From an uncultured Scytonema sp. (GTDB lineage: Bacteria > Cyanobacteriota > Cyanobacteriia > Cyanobacteriales > Nostocaceae), in contig CALMVQ010000092.1 of assembly GCA_937873135.1 (NCBI GenBank), positions 1 through 55,405 on the forward strand: DNA of 55,405 bases, in the 5' to 3' direction. Positions 19,231 through 25,627 of this stretch are shown in pieces. Made by a program: the position numbers and the translations under genes. Position 1 is the first letter of the stretch, and each line of letters opens with the position of its first letter. The notes beneath the pieces were generated by a model. The model was given only the letters and a program-made list of their open reading frames with translations. It made no database searches and had not been told where the DNA came from.

Positions 19231-19533
19231 TTGTCACAATTTAAAAATATGTAAAATTTGTCAATACATCTAAAGATAGAAATAAGCCACTGATTGTGAA
19301 GAAATCGTAGGGTAATATTTGCAAGGATGAAAAATCATGTGAAACTCAATTGAGACAATAATTGAGCGATCGCTTCTGAACCGTGAGTACCAGCAGAAAA
19401 ACGAACAGAGACCACGCCAAAAAAACTCAAAGACCAATGGTCGAAGATGAGGTAATTGCAAAAGCTTCTAGAATCACAAGTCCTAAGTTGAATTGGTTTC
19501 TCCTCAAATAGGATACCAATTAATCTTAACCAA

Positions 19534-19582
19534 CTCCAGCTTTTACGGTGGCGACGTAGCTTTCGGTATCAATTCCCTCTGC
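19534..19582 (-). pseudogene. Stray fragment of dprA
   Basis: 49 bp matching 21508-21556 inside dprA at 45 of 49 positions, with four differences, all transitions. In the dprA frame it would encode EGIDTES followed by the ATVKAG part of the SAM-independent Rossmann core. Similarity stops abruptly on both sides. See findings. Confidence 0.75.
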
Positions 19583-19948
19583 ATTTGTGCTTAAGTCCTA
19601 AGTATCTGAATTTAACTGCTACTACAAAGTTATACTCACATCCTGATACGACGTAAATACTACACAGTCAGCACTTTTGAAGGTTGCGATCGCTGTTCAA
19701 TATCTTTTATCAAGACTTGAATTTTAAATTTTTTGTTTAGTAATACATGTTGTTCCGAACAGTCTTTGCTACTGTCATAATGTCTCAAAAGCTTGTCCCT
19801 CAACTTGTATAGACAAATTTGGTTGTATTCACTGAATCTTGTTTAAGATTTCGGCAGATATACAGGCGTGGTTTTAAACAGTAAAGTAATAAATTTGAGA
19901 TGTCAGGGACCAAGCAACTTGATTTTTGATATCTAACTATTTCAATGG

Positions 19949-20653
19949 ATGAATTTTATGCGGATCATGCAAAAAGTTTTATTAGTATTGAGCGGAACAG
20001 CAATTGTATTCATGAGTGTAAAACCAGCTAGCGCTGTGACACTAGATATAGTAACAGGAGGTAAAGAAGTTGCTGGGCAGGGTTTAGTTTCCAAGGTGTC
20101 TGGAACGACCACATTTGACTTTGAGAACGGAGTATCAACCTCTGGGTTTGTGACATTTTCTTCACCTACAGGTTCACCTACAGTTGTTCAAGGTAGCAAA
20201 GATCAAGAGTACGGTAGACCATTGAATGATACAAGCAAGTATCTGACTATTTCTTCAACACGTGATAACGCTGCAGGCAACACTGGTTCTGTGACTGTTA
20301 AGTTTGCACAACCCCTTGATTACTTTGGCTTGTATTGGGGTTCAATTGACGCTTATAACTCTATTGCCTTCTATAAGGGCGATACACTGCTAAATCAATA
20401 CAGTGGCACAGAAGTTCCTCAAACGACTGCTAGTGGTAATCAGACTAGCTTTAGAGACAATCAATACGTCAATTTCTTTGCCGATACGAAAGGAGCTTTC
20501 GATACAATCGTTCTAAGTTCAACCGCTCCCGCATTTGAGAGTGATAACTTTGCCTACAGACAAGCTCCCGAACCCGGTGCTGTACTGGGTTTACTAGCTT
20601 TTGGTGCTGTAAGTGCAGGTTCTGTCTTAAAGCGCAGGGGTAGCGTCTACTAA
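19949..20653 (+). CDS. PEP-CTERM sorting domain protein
   Basis: A 234-residue secreted protein. The N-terminus is a signal peptide (KVLLVLSGTAIVFMSVKPASA). The middle is a beta-rich extracellular domain with an FDFENG motif and many Thr/Ser/Gly residues. The C-terminus has the PEP-CTERM sorting signal: APEPGAVLGLLAFGAVSAGS followed by the basic LKRR. Such proteins are cut and anchored or released by an exosortase, often together with exopolysaccharide production. No exosortase is in the window. The start could also be the ATG at 19958. A clear terminator follows, so it is a single-gene unit. The biological role of the mature domain is unknown. Confidence 0.9.
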   Translation: MNFMRIMQKVLLVLSGTAIVFMSVKPASAVTLDIVTGGKEVAGQGLVSKVSGTTTFDFENGVSTSGFVTFSSPTGSPTVVQGSKDQEYGRPLNDTSKYLTISSTRDNAAGNTGSVTVKFAQPLDYFGLYWGSIDAYNSIAFYKGDTLLNQYSGTEVPQTTASGNQTSFRDNQYVNFFADTKGAFDTIVLSSTAPAFESDNFAYRQAPEPGAVLGLLAFGAVSAGSVLKRRGSVY

Positions 20654-20688
20654 AGAAGTCAACGAGGTTTATAAATGTAAAACCACTG

Positions 20689-20725
20689 AATATCAGCCAG
20701 ACTGAGCCTGGTTGATATTTTTTGA
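20689..20725 (+). terminator. Rho-independent terminator of the PEP-CTERM gene
   Basis: AATATCAGCCAG (20689-20700) and CTGGTTGATATT (20708-20719) form a 12-bp stem with a single G-T pair and a 7-base loop, followed by TTTTTG. Confidence 0.9.
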
Positions 20726-20739
20726 CAATTCTTCGCGCC

Positions 20740-20860
20740 TTTGCGCGGCAGTTGCTTCAAGCCGGGGAACCAAGAGCGCCAGTCGCCGTCTCTAGCGGGC
20801 TAAGCCGTCATTCGCGCACAGCGAGCCAACGCACTGCCTTGCCTTTGCGTGAGCCAAAAT
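20740..20860. repeat. GC-rich interspersed repeat beside dprA
   Basis: Contains segments such as ggggaaccaagagcgccagt and agcgagccaacgcactgcc, which resemble the gggagccagtgc family at 46490-46740. A reading frame (20722-21015) that runs through it is not protein-like. Confidence 0.5.
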
Positions 20861-20899
20861 TCATCCCCTTAATCAGCAACGCCGAAAAACCATTACCAA

Positions 20900-22018
20900 T
20901 TACCCAATTTTCTGATATCGCATTCCCGGTAGTTGCAAAATTAAACCCATCAGTTCCAACTGCAATAAAGCACTGGAAACTGAGCCAGCAGCCAAGCCCG
21001 TTTGCTGGACAATAAAATCGAAGGGCAGAGATTCCAAAGCAATAGCATCTATAACTTGTTGGAGTTCTGGTGGTAAAGAAGGCAAGTTTAACTCTGGTGC
21101 TGGTAACGCTTCTACTGTATCAAGTTGTGGTATTGCTCCGAGCATCTTTAACAGTTCATCTAATTCTTTGGGAATCAAAGAAGCTCCTTGATTCAGCAGC
21201 TTTAAACACCCTTGGGATGAGTTGTCATCTAATCTTCCTGGCAGTACATAGACATCTCGCCCAAAATCATTTGCATAGTTAGCTGTAATCAACGCACCAG
21301 ATTTCATCGGTGCTTCCATCACCAAAACAGCACGACTCAACCCTGCAATAATGCGGTTGCGCCGGGGAAAGTGGGTGCGATCTGGTGGCGTTTTTGCGGG
21401 ATACTCGCTCAAAACTAACCCCTGAGCTAAAATCTGTTTGTAAAGATCCCGATTTTTCGCTGGATAGACAATATCTACACCCGTACCTAAAGCAGCAAGT
21501 GTACGTCCTCCAGCTTTCACGGTGGCGGCATGGCTTTCGGTATCAATTCCCTCTGCTAAACCAGAAACAACTGTAAACCCATTTTTGGCGAGAGTTGTAC
21601 TAATCTGGCGAGTCCAACGAATACCATACTCTGTAGGTTGTCGAGTACCGACAATCGCAACTAACGGTTTTTGTCCGAAGTTTTCTTGCAGTTCCACTTC
21701 ACCCCGGTAGTACAAAACTGCTGGTGGACTGGCGGTTTCTAGCAGCAAGCGGGGATACTCTGGATCTGCAGGAGTCCAGAAGTTAGGGTTTTCTTGCTGG
21801 TGTAAAAAGTAAAATTTTTCTGGATGCAGACGAGAACGCTGTTGTTCTACCTTTTCTAGCGTTTGAAAACCAAAACCCTCCACTTGTGCTAACTCAGCAG
21901 TTTTGGCGAACCAAGCCACGGCCAGTGTACCAAAATGCTGTTGCAACCGTTGCAGCAAGATTGGACCAATTCCAGAAATTTGCGCCCAAGCTAGCCAATA
22001 TACACGTTCTTCTCCCAA
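20900..22018 (-). CDS. dprA: DNA-processing protein DprA
   Basis: Binds incoming single-stranded DNA and loads RecA during natural transformation. The 372-residue protein has an N-terminal helix-hairpin-helix/SAM-like part (ISGIGPILLQRL), the extended Rossmann fold with VAIVGTRQPTEYGIRWTR, SGLAEGIDTESHAATVKAGG and LGTGVDIVYPAKNRDLY, and a C-terminal winged-helix DML1-like domain (from about 305). The only in-frame start upstream of the conserved region is the TTG at 22018, preceded by AAGGGG; no ATG exists between the upstream stop and it. The gene stands by itself between a repeat-rich stretch and a hairpin. Confidence 0.95.
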   Translation of the reverse strand: MGEERVYWLAWAQISGIGPILLQRLQQHFGTLAVAWFAKTAELAQVEGFGFQTLEKVEQQRSRLHPEKFYFLHQQENPNFWTPADPEYPRLLLETASPPAVLYYRGEVELQENFGQKPLVAIVGTRQPTEYGIRWTRQISTTLAKNGFTVVSGLAEGIDTESHAATVKAGGRTLAALGTGVDIVYPAKNRDLYKQILAQGLVLSEYPAKTPPDRTHFPRRNRIIAGLSRAVLVMEAPMKSGALITANYANDFGRDVYVLPGRLDDNSSQGCLKLLNQGASLIPKELDELLKMLGAIPQLDTVEALPAPELNLPSLPPELQQVIDAIALESLPFDFIVQQTGLAAGSVSSALLQLELMGLILQLPGMRYQKIG

Positions 22019-22088
22019 CTCCCCATCCCCTTTTCTTCTGTTCTCATTTGATTATTCCCAATTTGAGGAGAGAGGTAATTGAAGACAC

Positions 22089-22122
22089 AGATCCCCGACT
22101 TCGTAAAAGTTGTCGGGGATCT
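22089..22122 (-). terminator. AGATCCCCGAC hairpin, copy 1
   Basis: AGATCCCCGAC (22089-22099) and GTCGGGGATCT (22112-22122) form an 11-bp perfect stem. It lies 7 bases after the stop of the SanA-like gene on the minus strand and could end that transcript. The same 34 bases occur at 27295-27328. Confidence 0.7.
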
Positions 22123-22128
22123 TATTTA

Positions 22129-22746
22129 TCACGAATAGCGCATCAATACCGCATAAATATAAGCAATGGTTTCAGAAATAATTGTCCGCACGCCTGCACT
22201 AGAAACCCACCATTTCTTAGGATTGTAACCTTGCGTTTTGGCAGTAATTACACCTACTTTGATTTGAGGAGCAAGAACTTGTTTAAATATGAGCCAACTT
22301 CTGCGAGCATGGGCATCATTGGTAAATAAATTGATTGATTCTAATTGGTAATTTGAATCGGAGAGCAGTTGACGAAATGTCACAGCAGATGCATGAGTCC
22401 GATCCCTATCTACGCGAGGTGTAGGAACCACTACGAGCATTTCTTCTTGGACATCAAGTTTTTTCAAAGTGGCTGCGGCAATTTCGGCAAAATTCTTGTA
22501 TTCAGCCAAATAGGAGCCTCTGTCAACAGGGCCTCCTGTGGTAAAAATTAGGCGATAAGAACTGACGTTAATTTCCGCAACCGCTTGTTTAAGTGCTTCG
22601 TCTGATATCCATCCTTCGACAACTAATGCATCTGCTTTGATACGAGAAGTTACTGCTAGGAATGGGTGTATATAAATTATTGAGAGAAACATGAGAACGA
22701 TCGCCACTGCGATCGCCATTACCCATCCCTGAATTGTCATCCACAT
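22129..22746 (-). CDS. SanA/ElyC/YdcF-family (DUF218-like) membrane protein
   Basis: A 205-residue protein with an N-terminal membrane anchor (MAIAVAIVLMFLSIIYIHPF) and a Rossmann-like domain. Family-typical signals are ADALVVEGWISDEALK, FTTGGPVDRGSYLAEY and NDAHARRSW. SanA/ElyC proteins of E. coli support envelope barrier function and peptidoglycan or polysaccharide lipid-carrier metabolism; an enzymatic activity is not established. It starts 10 bp after the DUF2301 gene, so these two are probably one operon. Alternative start: ATG two codons later. In cyanobacteria similar proteins sit near exopolysaccharide loci, as here. Confidence 0.8.
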   Translation of the reverse strand: MWMTIQGWVMAIAVAIVLMFLSIIYIHPFLAVTSRIKADALVVEGWISDEALKQAVAEINVSSYRLIFTTGGPVDRGSYLAEYKNFAEIAAATLKKLDVQEEMLVVVPTPRVDRDRTHASAVTFRQLLSDSNYQLESINLFTNDAHARRSWLIFKQVLAPQIKVGVITAKTQGYNPKKWWVSSAGVRTIISETIAYIYAVLMRYS

Positions 22747-22756
22747 CTGATAGTGT

Positions 22757-23410
22757 TTAATGAACCGGATTTGAATGTTTTTGTGCTTTCAAATAAGCAA
22801 ACACAGACTTATCACCAATATCCGGAGGAATTGCTTGCACTACTTTACGCAGAGCAAACAGGACAAACAACATTGCCCATGTTCCTAATAATACTCGTTC
22901 CCACTGACTTGGCAACACCCCTGTCAAATGTCCTAGAAGAAGAGATGGGACTATTGGTGTGAGGAACTTAGTTTCCAGACGGTTAAAACAAACTGCTTCT
23001 TTGAAATAAATCCCTGTCAAAGCGGCAAAGGTAAAACCTACTCCTAGTAATGTGAGTGGATGGGTATAGACGGTGACAGATAAAGGCTCAGTGTTAGACA
23101 GTGCCAGTACAGTTGCTGTGATGCTACCAATAGCCCAAAAAACTTGCAAAAGTCGGTGCAGGGGTGCTAAGTAGATGTGAATGGTCAGTAAACTCACACC
23201 CAAAGCCAGACTAAAACAAGCATACAAAGGTGTGATGGCGTTGAGAACAGTTGGGTTATTGTTGAGCAAAACTAAAGCGCTGCCTATGGCAAAGCTGAGT
23301 GCAGCTACCATTAATGCAGCACGGTAAATGATGACGCCAGAGCGATCGCTTTGGTTGATCGTAAATTCGCCAAACTGACCTTGATAAATTTCTGGTGCTG
23401 ATGTGGTCAT
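22757..23410 (-). CDS. DUF2301-type integral membrane protein
   Basis: A 217-residue protein with about seven hydrophobic helices, starting with the soluble stretch MTTSAPEIYQGQFGEFTINQ, which is characteristic of the family. DUF2301 proteins are conserved in cyanobacteria and plastid-bearing eukaryotes and have no assigned function. The start was set at ATG 23410, because the extra 19 residues from 23467 (GIGNLLPITNHHQ) look like translated non-coding DNA. It lies between the SAM hydrolase and the SanA-like gene, all on the minus strand with short gaps (72 bp and 10 bp). Confidence 0.85.
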   Translation of the reverse strand: MTTSAPEIYQGQFGEFTINQSDRSGVIIYRAALMVAALSFAIGSALVLLNNNPTVLNAITPLYACFSLALGVSLLTIHIYLAPLHRLLQVFWAIGSITATVLALSNTEPLSVTVYTHPLTLLGVGFTFAALTGIYFKEAVCFNRLETKFLTPIVPSLLLGHLTGVLPSQWERVLLGTWAMLFVLFALRKVVQAIPPDIGDKSVFAYLKAQKHSNPVH

Positions 23411-23481
23411 AGCATTGATGGTTGTTTGATGATGATTGGTAATGGGTAATAGGTTACCAATCCCCAATTGCCCACTACCTA

Positions 23482-24285
23482 CTATCTATTCTCTACTTTA
23501 ATCAGTTTTACTGCATCTCCCAACTGAAGAAGCAATTGTAATTGTGCGTTTCCGCTATTGATGGCAATTTCTACCCAACCGTGACTGCCAACTAACGCGA
23601 TCGCCTCGCCAACCTTGACATCACTGTAAGTTTCACAACCTGGAACAGTCAACTCGGCTGCTTCGAGATGCCAAGTTTTGCCTTGTACGTAACTCTCAGG
23701 AATATTGGTAACCAAGTTGCCGAAGTGGTCAATATATTGAATACAACCGACTGCGCCAGTTTCTGTCAGACTGGACTCTGCTATTTTCAATTGTACCAAC
23801 GTTGCTGGGTCAATAAGTTTTCCTAGCTGTTTGAGGGGAACACCACTGGCAAGATGAGCTCCTACTGGTGCAAAGATATCTCGCCCGTGGAAAGTTGTGC
23901 TGGGTTGCGGAGTTCTCCAATATTCCTGGTTTGTCAGTTCTACTGCTGCAATCAGTGGACTTTGACTGAGTACACCACTAAATATGCCATTATCTGGTCC
24001 TACCAAAAACCCATCAGCAAATTCTACTGCGATCGCTCGTCTCACACTTCCCACACCTGGATCTACCACAGCCACATGCACTGTCCCAGATGGGAAATAC
24101 GGGTAAGCATTCATTAAGCAAAACCTGGCTGCGGCTTTGTTTTGTGGTTGAATCTGATGCGTTAAGTCTAAAACTGTTACCAATGGGTTGATGTGGGCAA
24201 TGACTCCTTTCATCACGCCTACATATGTGTCGCGATCGCCAAAATCGCTTAGCAAGGTAAGGACTCTTACATGTTCTGATTTCAT
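23482..24285 (-). CDS. S-adenosyl-L-methionine hydrolase (SAM-dependent chlorinase/fluorinase family, DUF62)
   Basis: Hydrolyses SAM to adenosine and methionine using an activated water; the same fold serves in fluorinases and chlorinases. The 267-residue protein shows LLSDFGDRDTYVG (about 10-22), DPGVGS, GPDNGIF, FHGRDIFAPVGAHLA and IDHFGNLVTNI, the standard family signatures including the Asp-Arg-His set. The halide-pocket insertion that marks fluorinases is not apparent, so plain hydrolase is likeliest. The first ~55 codons and the upstream region are duplicated 0.9 kb away. Likely the first gene of a three-gene operon with DUF2301 and the SanA-like gene. Confidence 0.92.
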   Translation of the reverse strand: MKSEHVRVLTLLSDFGDRDTYVGVMKGVIAHINPLVTVLDLTHQIQPQNKAAARFCLMNAYPYFPSGTVHVAVVDPGVGSVRRAIAVEFADGFLVGPDNGIFSGVLSQSPLIAAVELTNQEYWRTPQPSTTFHGRDIFAPVGAHLASGVPLKQLGKLIDPATLVQLKIAESSLTETGAVGCIQYIDHFGNLVTNIPESYVQGKTWHLEAAELTVPGCETYSDVKVGEAIALVGSHGWVEIAINSGNAQLQLLLQLGDAVKLIKVENR

Positions 24286-24397
24286 TATTCAGTTCAAATA
24301 CATAAATTCATCTTTTTTCTGTATCATAAGTAACTAAATATTTTTTATGTCAGGAAAATCAGACATATCAGGAAAGGTTATCTAGGAAAATTGCCAT
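24118..24397. repeat. Direct duplication, copy A (5' part of SAM hydrolase gene plus upstream region)
   Basis: 280 bp running from inside the SAM hydrolase gene through its promoter region to ttgccat at 24391-24397. It matches copy B (25035-25318) over the whole length with scattered substitutions and a 4-bp insertion in B. Its right boundary is the last base of the toxin gene. Confidence 0.92.
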
Positions 24398-24717
24398 CAG
24401 TTTTCCTCTTCCGGAAATCCCTCCTCTAAGATGGCATGAATGTCTCGCGTTCCTGATAGAACCCGAAGAACCTGAATCTCGTCTTGCTTTAAGCGGTACA
24501 CTAAAATATAGGTGGTCTTGCCGATTTTGGATGTATTCAGTTCACGAGTGCCGAACACTCTTCCTGGTTTACCCAAATTTGGAAACTGCTCTAGTTTATG
24601 AATAATCTCTCTAAGCTTGCTACCTACACGTTGCGCGGATTCAGGATTATCAGCAGCAATGTAAGCGCGAATCTCTGCTAAATCGAGAACCGCCAGTGAA
24701 AGGTATGTTATCCGCAT
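24397..24717 (-). CDS. RelE/ParE-family toxin
   Basis: A 106-residue toxin of the RelE/ParE superfamily; RelE types cut mRNA at the ribosome, ParE types poison gyrase, and the sequence does not decide. The family pattern is clear: AVLDLAEIRAYIAADNPESA, KLEQFPNLGKPGRVFGTREL, then TYILVYRLKQDEIQVLRVLS with the terminal arginine of a TRD pattern. It overlaps the antitoxin by 10 bp (ATGCGGATAA), the classic arrangement with antitoxin first. Its TGA stop shares its first base with the edge of the flanking duplication, so the cassette ends exactly at the gene. Confidence 0.9.
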   Translation of the reverse strand: MRITYLSLAVLDLAEIRAYIAADNPESAQRVGSKLREIIHKLEQFPNLGKPGRVFGTRELNTSKIGKTTYILVYRLKQDEIQVLRVLSGTRDIHAILEEGFPEEEN

Positions 24718-24980
24718 GGTGCTGGCTGCTCATTCTCCGTTCCCCAAGAGGTAAGCCATGCGTCCACATCAGAGCCTTCTACCCACACAGCTTGATCGCT
24801 GTTTGCTAAAGCCACAGCTTCCTGAATTTGTTGAATTTGCCAGGACTGCTCTTCGACGTAAGCAGTAATTGCTTGTGCTGCTAGCCAAGACTTGCTTCGG
24901 TTAGTGCTTGCAGCGAGTGCTTCAAGTTTTCCCTTGACTGCGGCAGGCAGGCGAATGGTTACGGTTTCACTTTGAGACAT
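24708..24980 (-). CDS. Ribbon-helix-helix (CopG/ParD-like) antitoxin
   Basis: A 90-residue antitoxin. The N-terminus SETVTIRLPAAVKGKLEALA is a ribbon-helix-helix DNA-binding arm followed by helix AASTNRSKSWLAAQAITAYV. The acidic C-terminal half (EEQSWQIQ, VEGSDVDAW) would wrap around the toxin. It should repress its own operon, and a candidate operator is seen at 25012-25029. The pair is carried between two copies of a duplicated host region, which indicates insertion. Confidence 0.9.
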   Translation of the reverse strand: MSQSETVTIRLPAAVKGKLEALAASTNRSKSWLAAQAITAYVEEQSWQIQQIQEAVALANSDQAVWVEGSDVDAWLTSWGTENEQPAPCG

Positions 24981-25011
24981 AGGGAACTCTCAGAACAACA
25001 AATGAGTGCGT

Positions 25012-25029
25012 TGTACACATTGTACACAT
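25012..25029. promoter_or_regulatory. Candidate operator of the toxin-antitoxin operon
   Basis: TGTACACAT occurs twice in direct tandem (25012-25020, 25021-25029), each containing the palindrome TGTACA, 32 to 49 bases before the antitoxin start codon. Ribbon-helix-helix repressors commonly bind such repeated short palindromes. Inferred, not proven. Confidence 0.55.
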
Positions 25030-25034
25030 TTTAT

Positions 25035-25206
25035 GCAAAACCTGGCTGCGGCTTTGTTTTGTGGTGGAATTTGATGAGTTAAGTAAGTCCAAGACTGTGA
25101 TCAATGGGTTGATTTGGGCAATGACTCCTTTCATCACGCCTACATATGTGTCGCGATCGCCAAAATCACTTAGCAAGGTTAGGACTCTTACATGTTCTGA
25201 TGTCAT
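25035..25206 (-). pseudogene. Truncated second copy of the SAM hydrolase N-terminus
   Basis: Begins with ATG at 25206 and reads MTSEHVRVLTLLSDFGDRDT as in the intact gene, continuing to VLDL, where a 4-bp insertion (extra taag near 25085) shifts the frame. Downstream homology continues at DNA level until 25035, where the toxin-antitoxin cassette starts. The frame then runs into unrelated codons. Non-functional as a hydrolase: all later motifs are absent. Confidence 0.9.
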
Positions 25207-25318
25207 TCTTCAGTTCCAATACATAAATTCATCTTTTTTCTGTATCACAAGTAACGAAACATATGTTATGTTAGGAAAATAAGACATAAAAGGAAAAGTT
25301 ATTTAGGGAAATTGCCAT
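25035..25318. repeat. Direct duplication, copy B
   Basis: 284 bp matching 24118-24397. It ends at ttgccat (25312-25318), where the last two bases belong to the ATG of the 51-residue gene. This copy holds the original junction to that small gene, so the toxin-antitoxin cassette and copy A, or cassette plus copy B, are secondary. Confidence 0.92.
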
Positions 25319-25472
25319 GAACGCTAGCAGAGCAGAAACTGCAAGAAAAGCACGAGAACTGCATCGGCAGAGTATTCACAGAAGCCTAGAGCATCGCTTG
25401 AAAGTAGCTAATGCCAAGGGCGATGAACAACTGATTCGTCAGTTGCAAGCTGAAATGAAGTATTTCAGCTAA
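25317..25472 (+). CDS. Small basic/helical protein, 51 residues
   Basis: Reads MNASRAETARKARELHRQSI at the N-terminus and ends LQAEMKYFS. It is a highly charged, probably helical protein with no membrane segment. GGGAA lies about 12 bases upstream, and a textbook hairpin terminator follows 40 bp after the stop. Both the composition and the terminator argue that this is a real, separate gene. I do not recognise a named family. In the ancestral order it would have been divergent from the SAM hydrolase, sharing its promoter region, before the toxin-antitoxin insertion. Confidence 0.7.
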   Translation: MNASRAETARKARELHRQSIHRSLEHRLKVANAKGDEQLIRQLQAEMKYFS

Positions 25473-25511
25473 ATCATAAAGTTTTTTATTCATAGTTTTG
25501 TTGTGTTTAAG

Positions 25512-25532
25512 CCCGCCAATGCGGGTTTTTTG
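25512..25532 (+). terminator. Rho-independent terminator of the 51-residue gene
   Basis: CCCGC (25512-25516), loop CAAT, GCGGG (25521-25525), then TTTTTTG. Confidence 0.88.
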
Positions 25533-25539
25533 TATTTTC

Positions 25540-25580
25540 AGTAGGGGCGAACAACCGTTCGCCCTAACGGCTGTTCGCCT
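25540..25580. repeat. gggcgaac/gttcgccc repeat
   Basis: gtaggggcgaacaaccgttcgccctaacggctgttcgcc; the arms gggcgaac and gttcgccc pair. Same family as at 27478-27506. Confidence 0.6.
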
Positions 25581-25627
25581 ATTTACCTAAAAATTGCTGT
25601 AAAAACGGGGGATTCAAACTTGGACAC

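Larger units (their letters stand above)
19024..19948. other. Long intergenic region with gene fragments
   Basis: About 925 bp without a normal gene. It carries a 33-codon minus-strand frame at 19129-19230, a 49-bp copy of dprA sequence at 19534-19582, and HIP1 sites near 19365 and 19687. It looks like a graveyard of decayed sequence rather than a gene. Confidence 0.6.

Noticed and set aside
19534-21556. Template/variable repeat pair of a diversity-generating retroelement (dprA fragment versus dprA)
   Set aside because: The substitutions are not adenine-specific (T/C, A/G, G/A, A/G on one strand), no reverse transcriptase is nearby, and dprA is not a typical variable-protein target.
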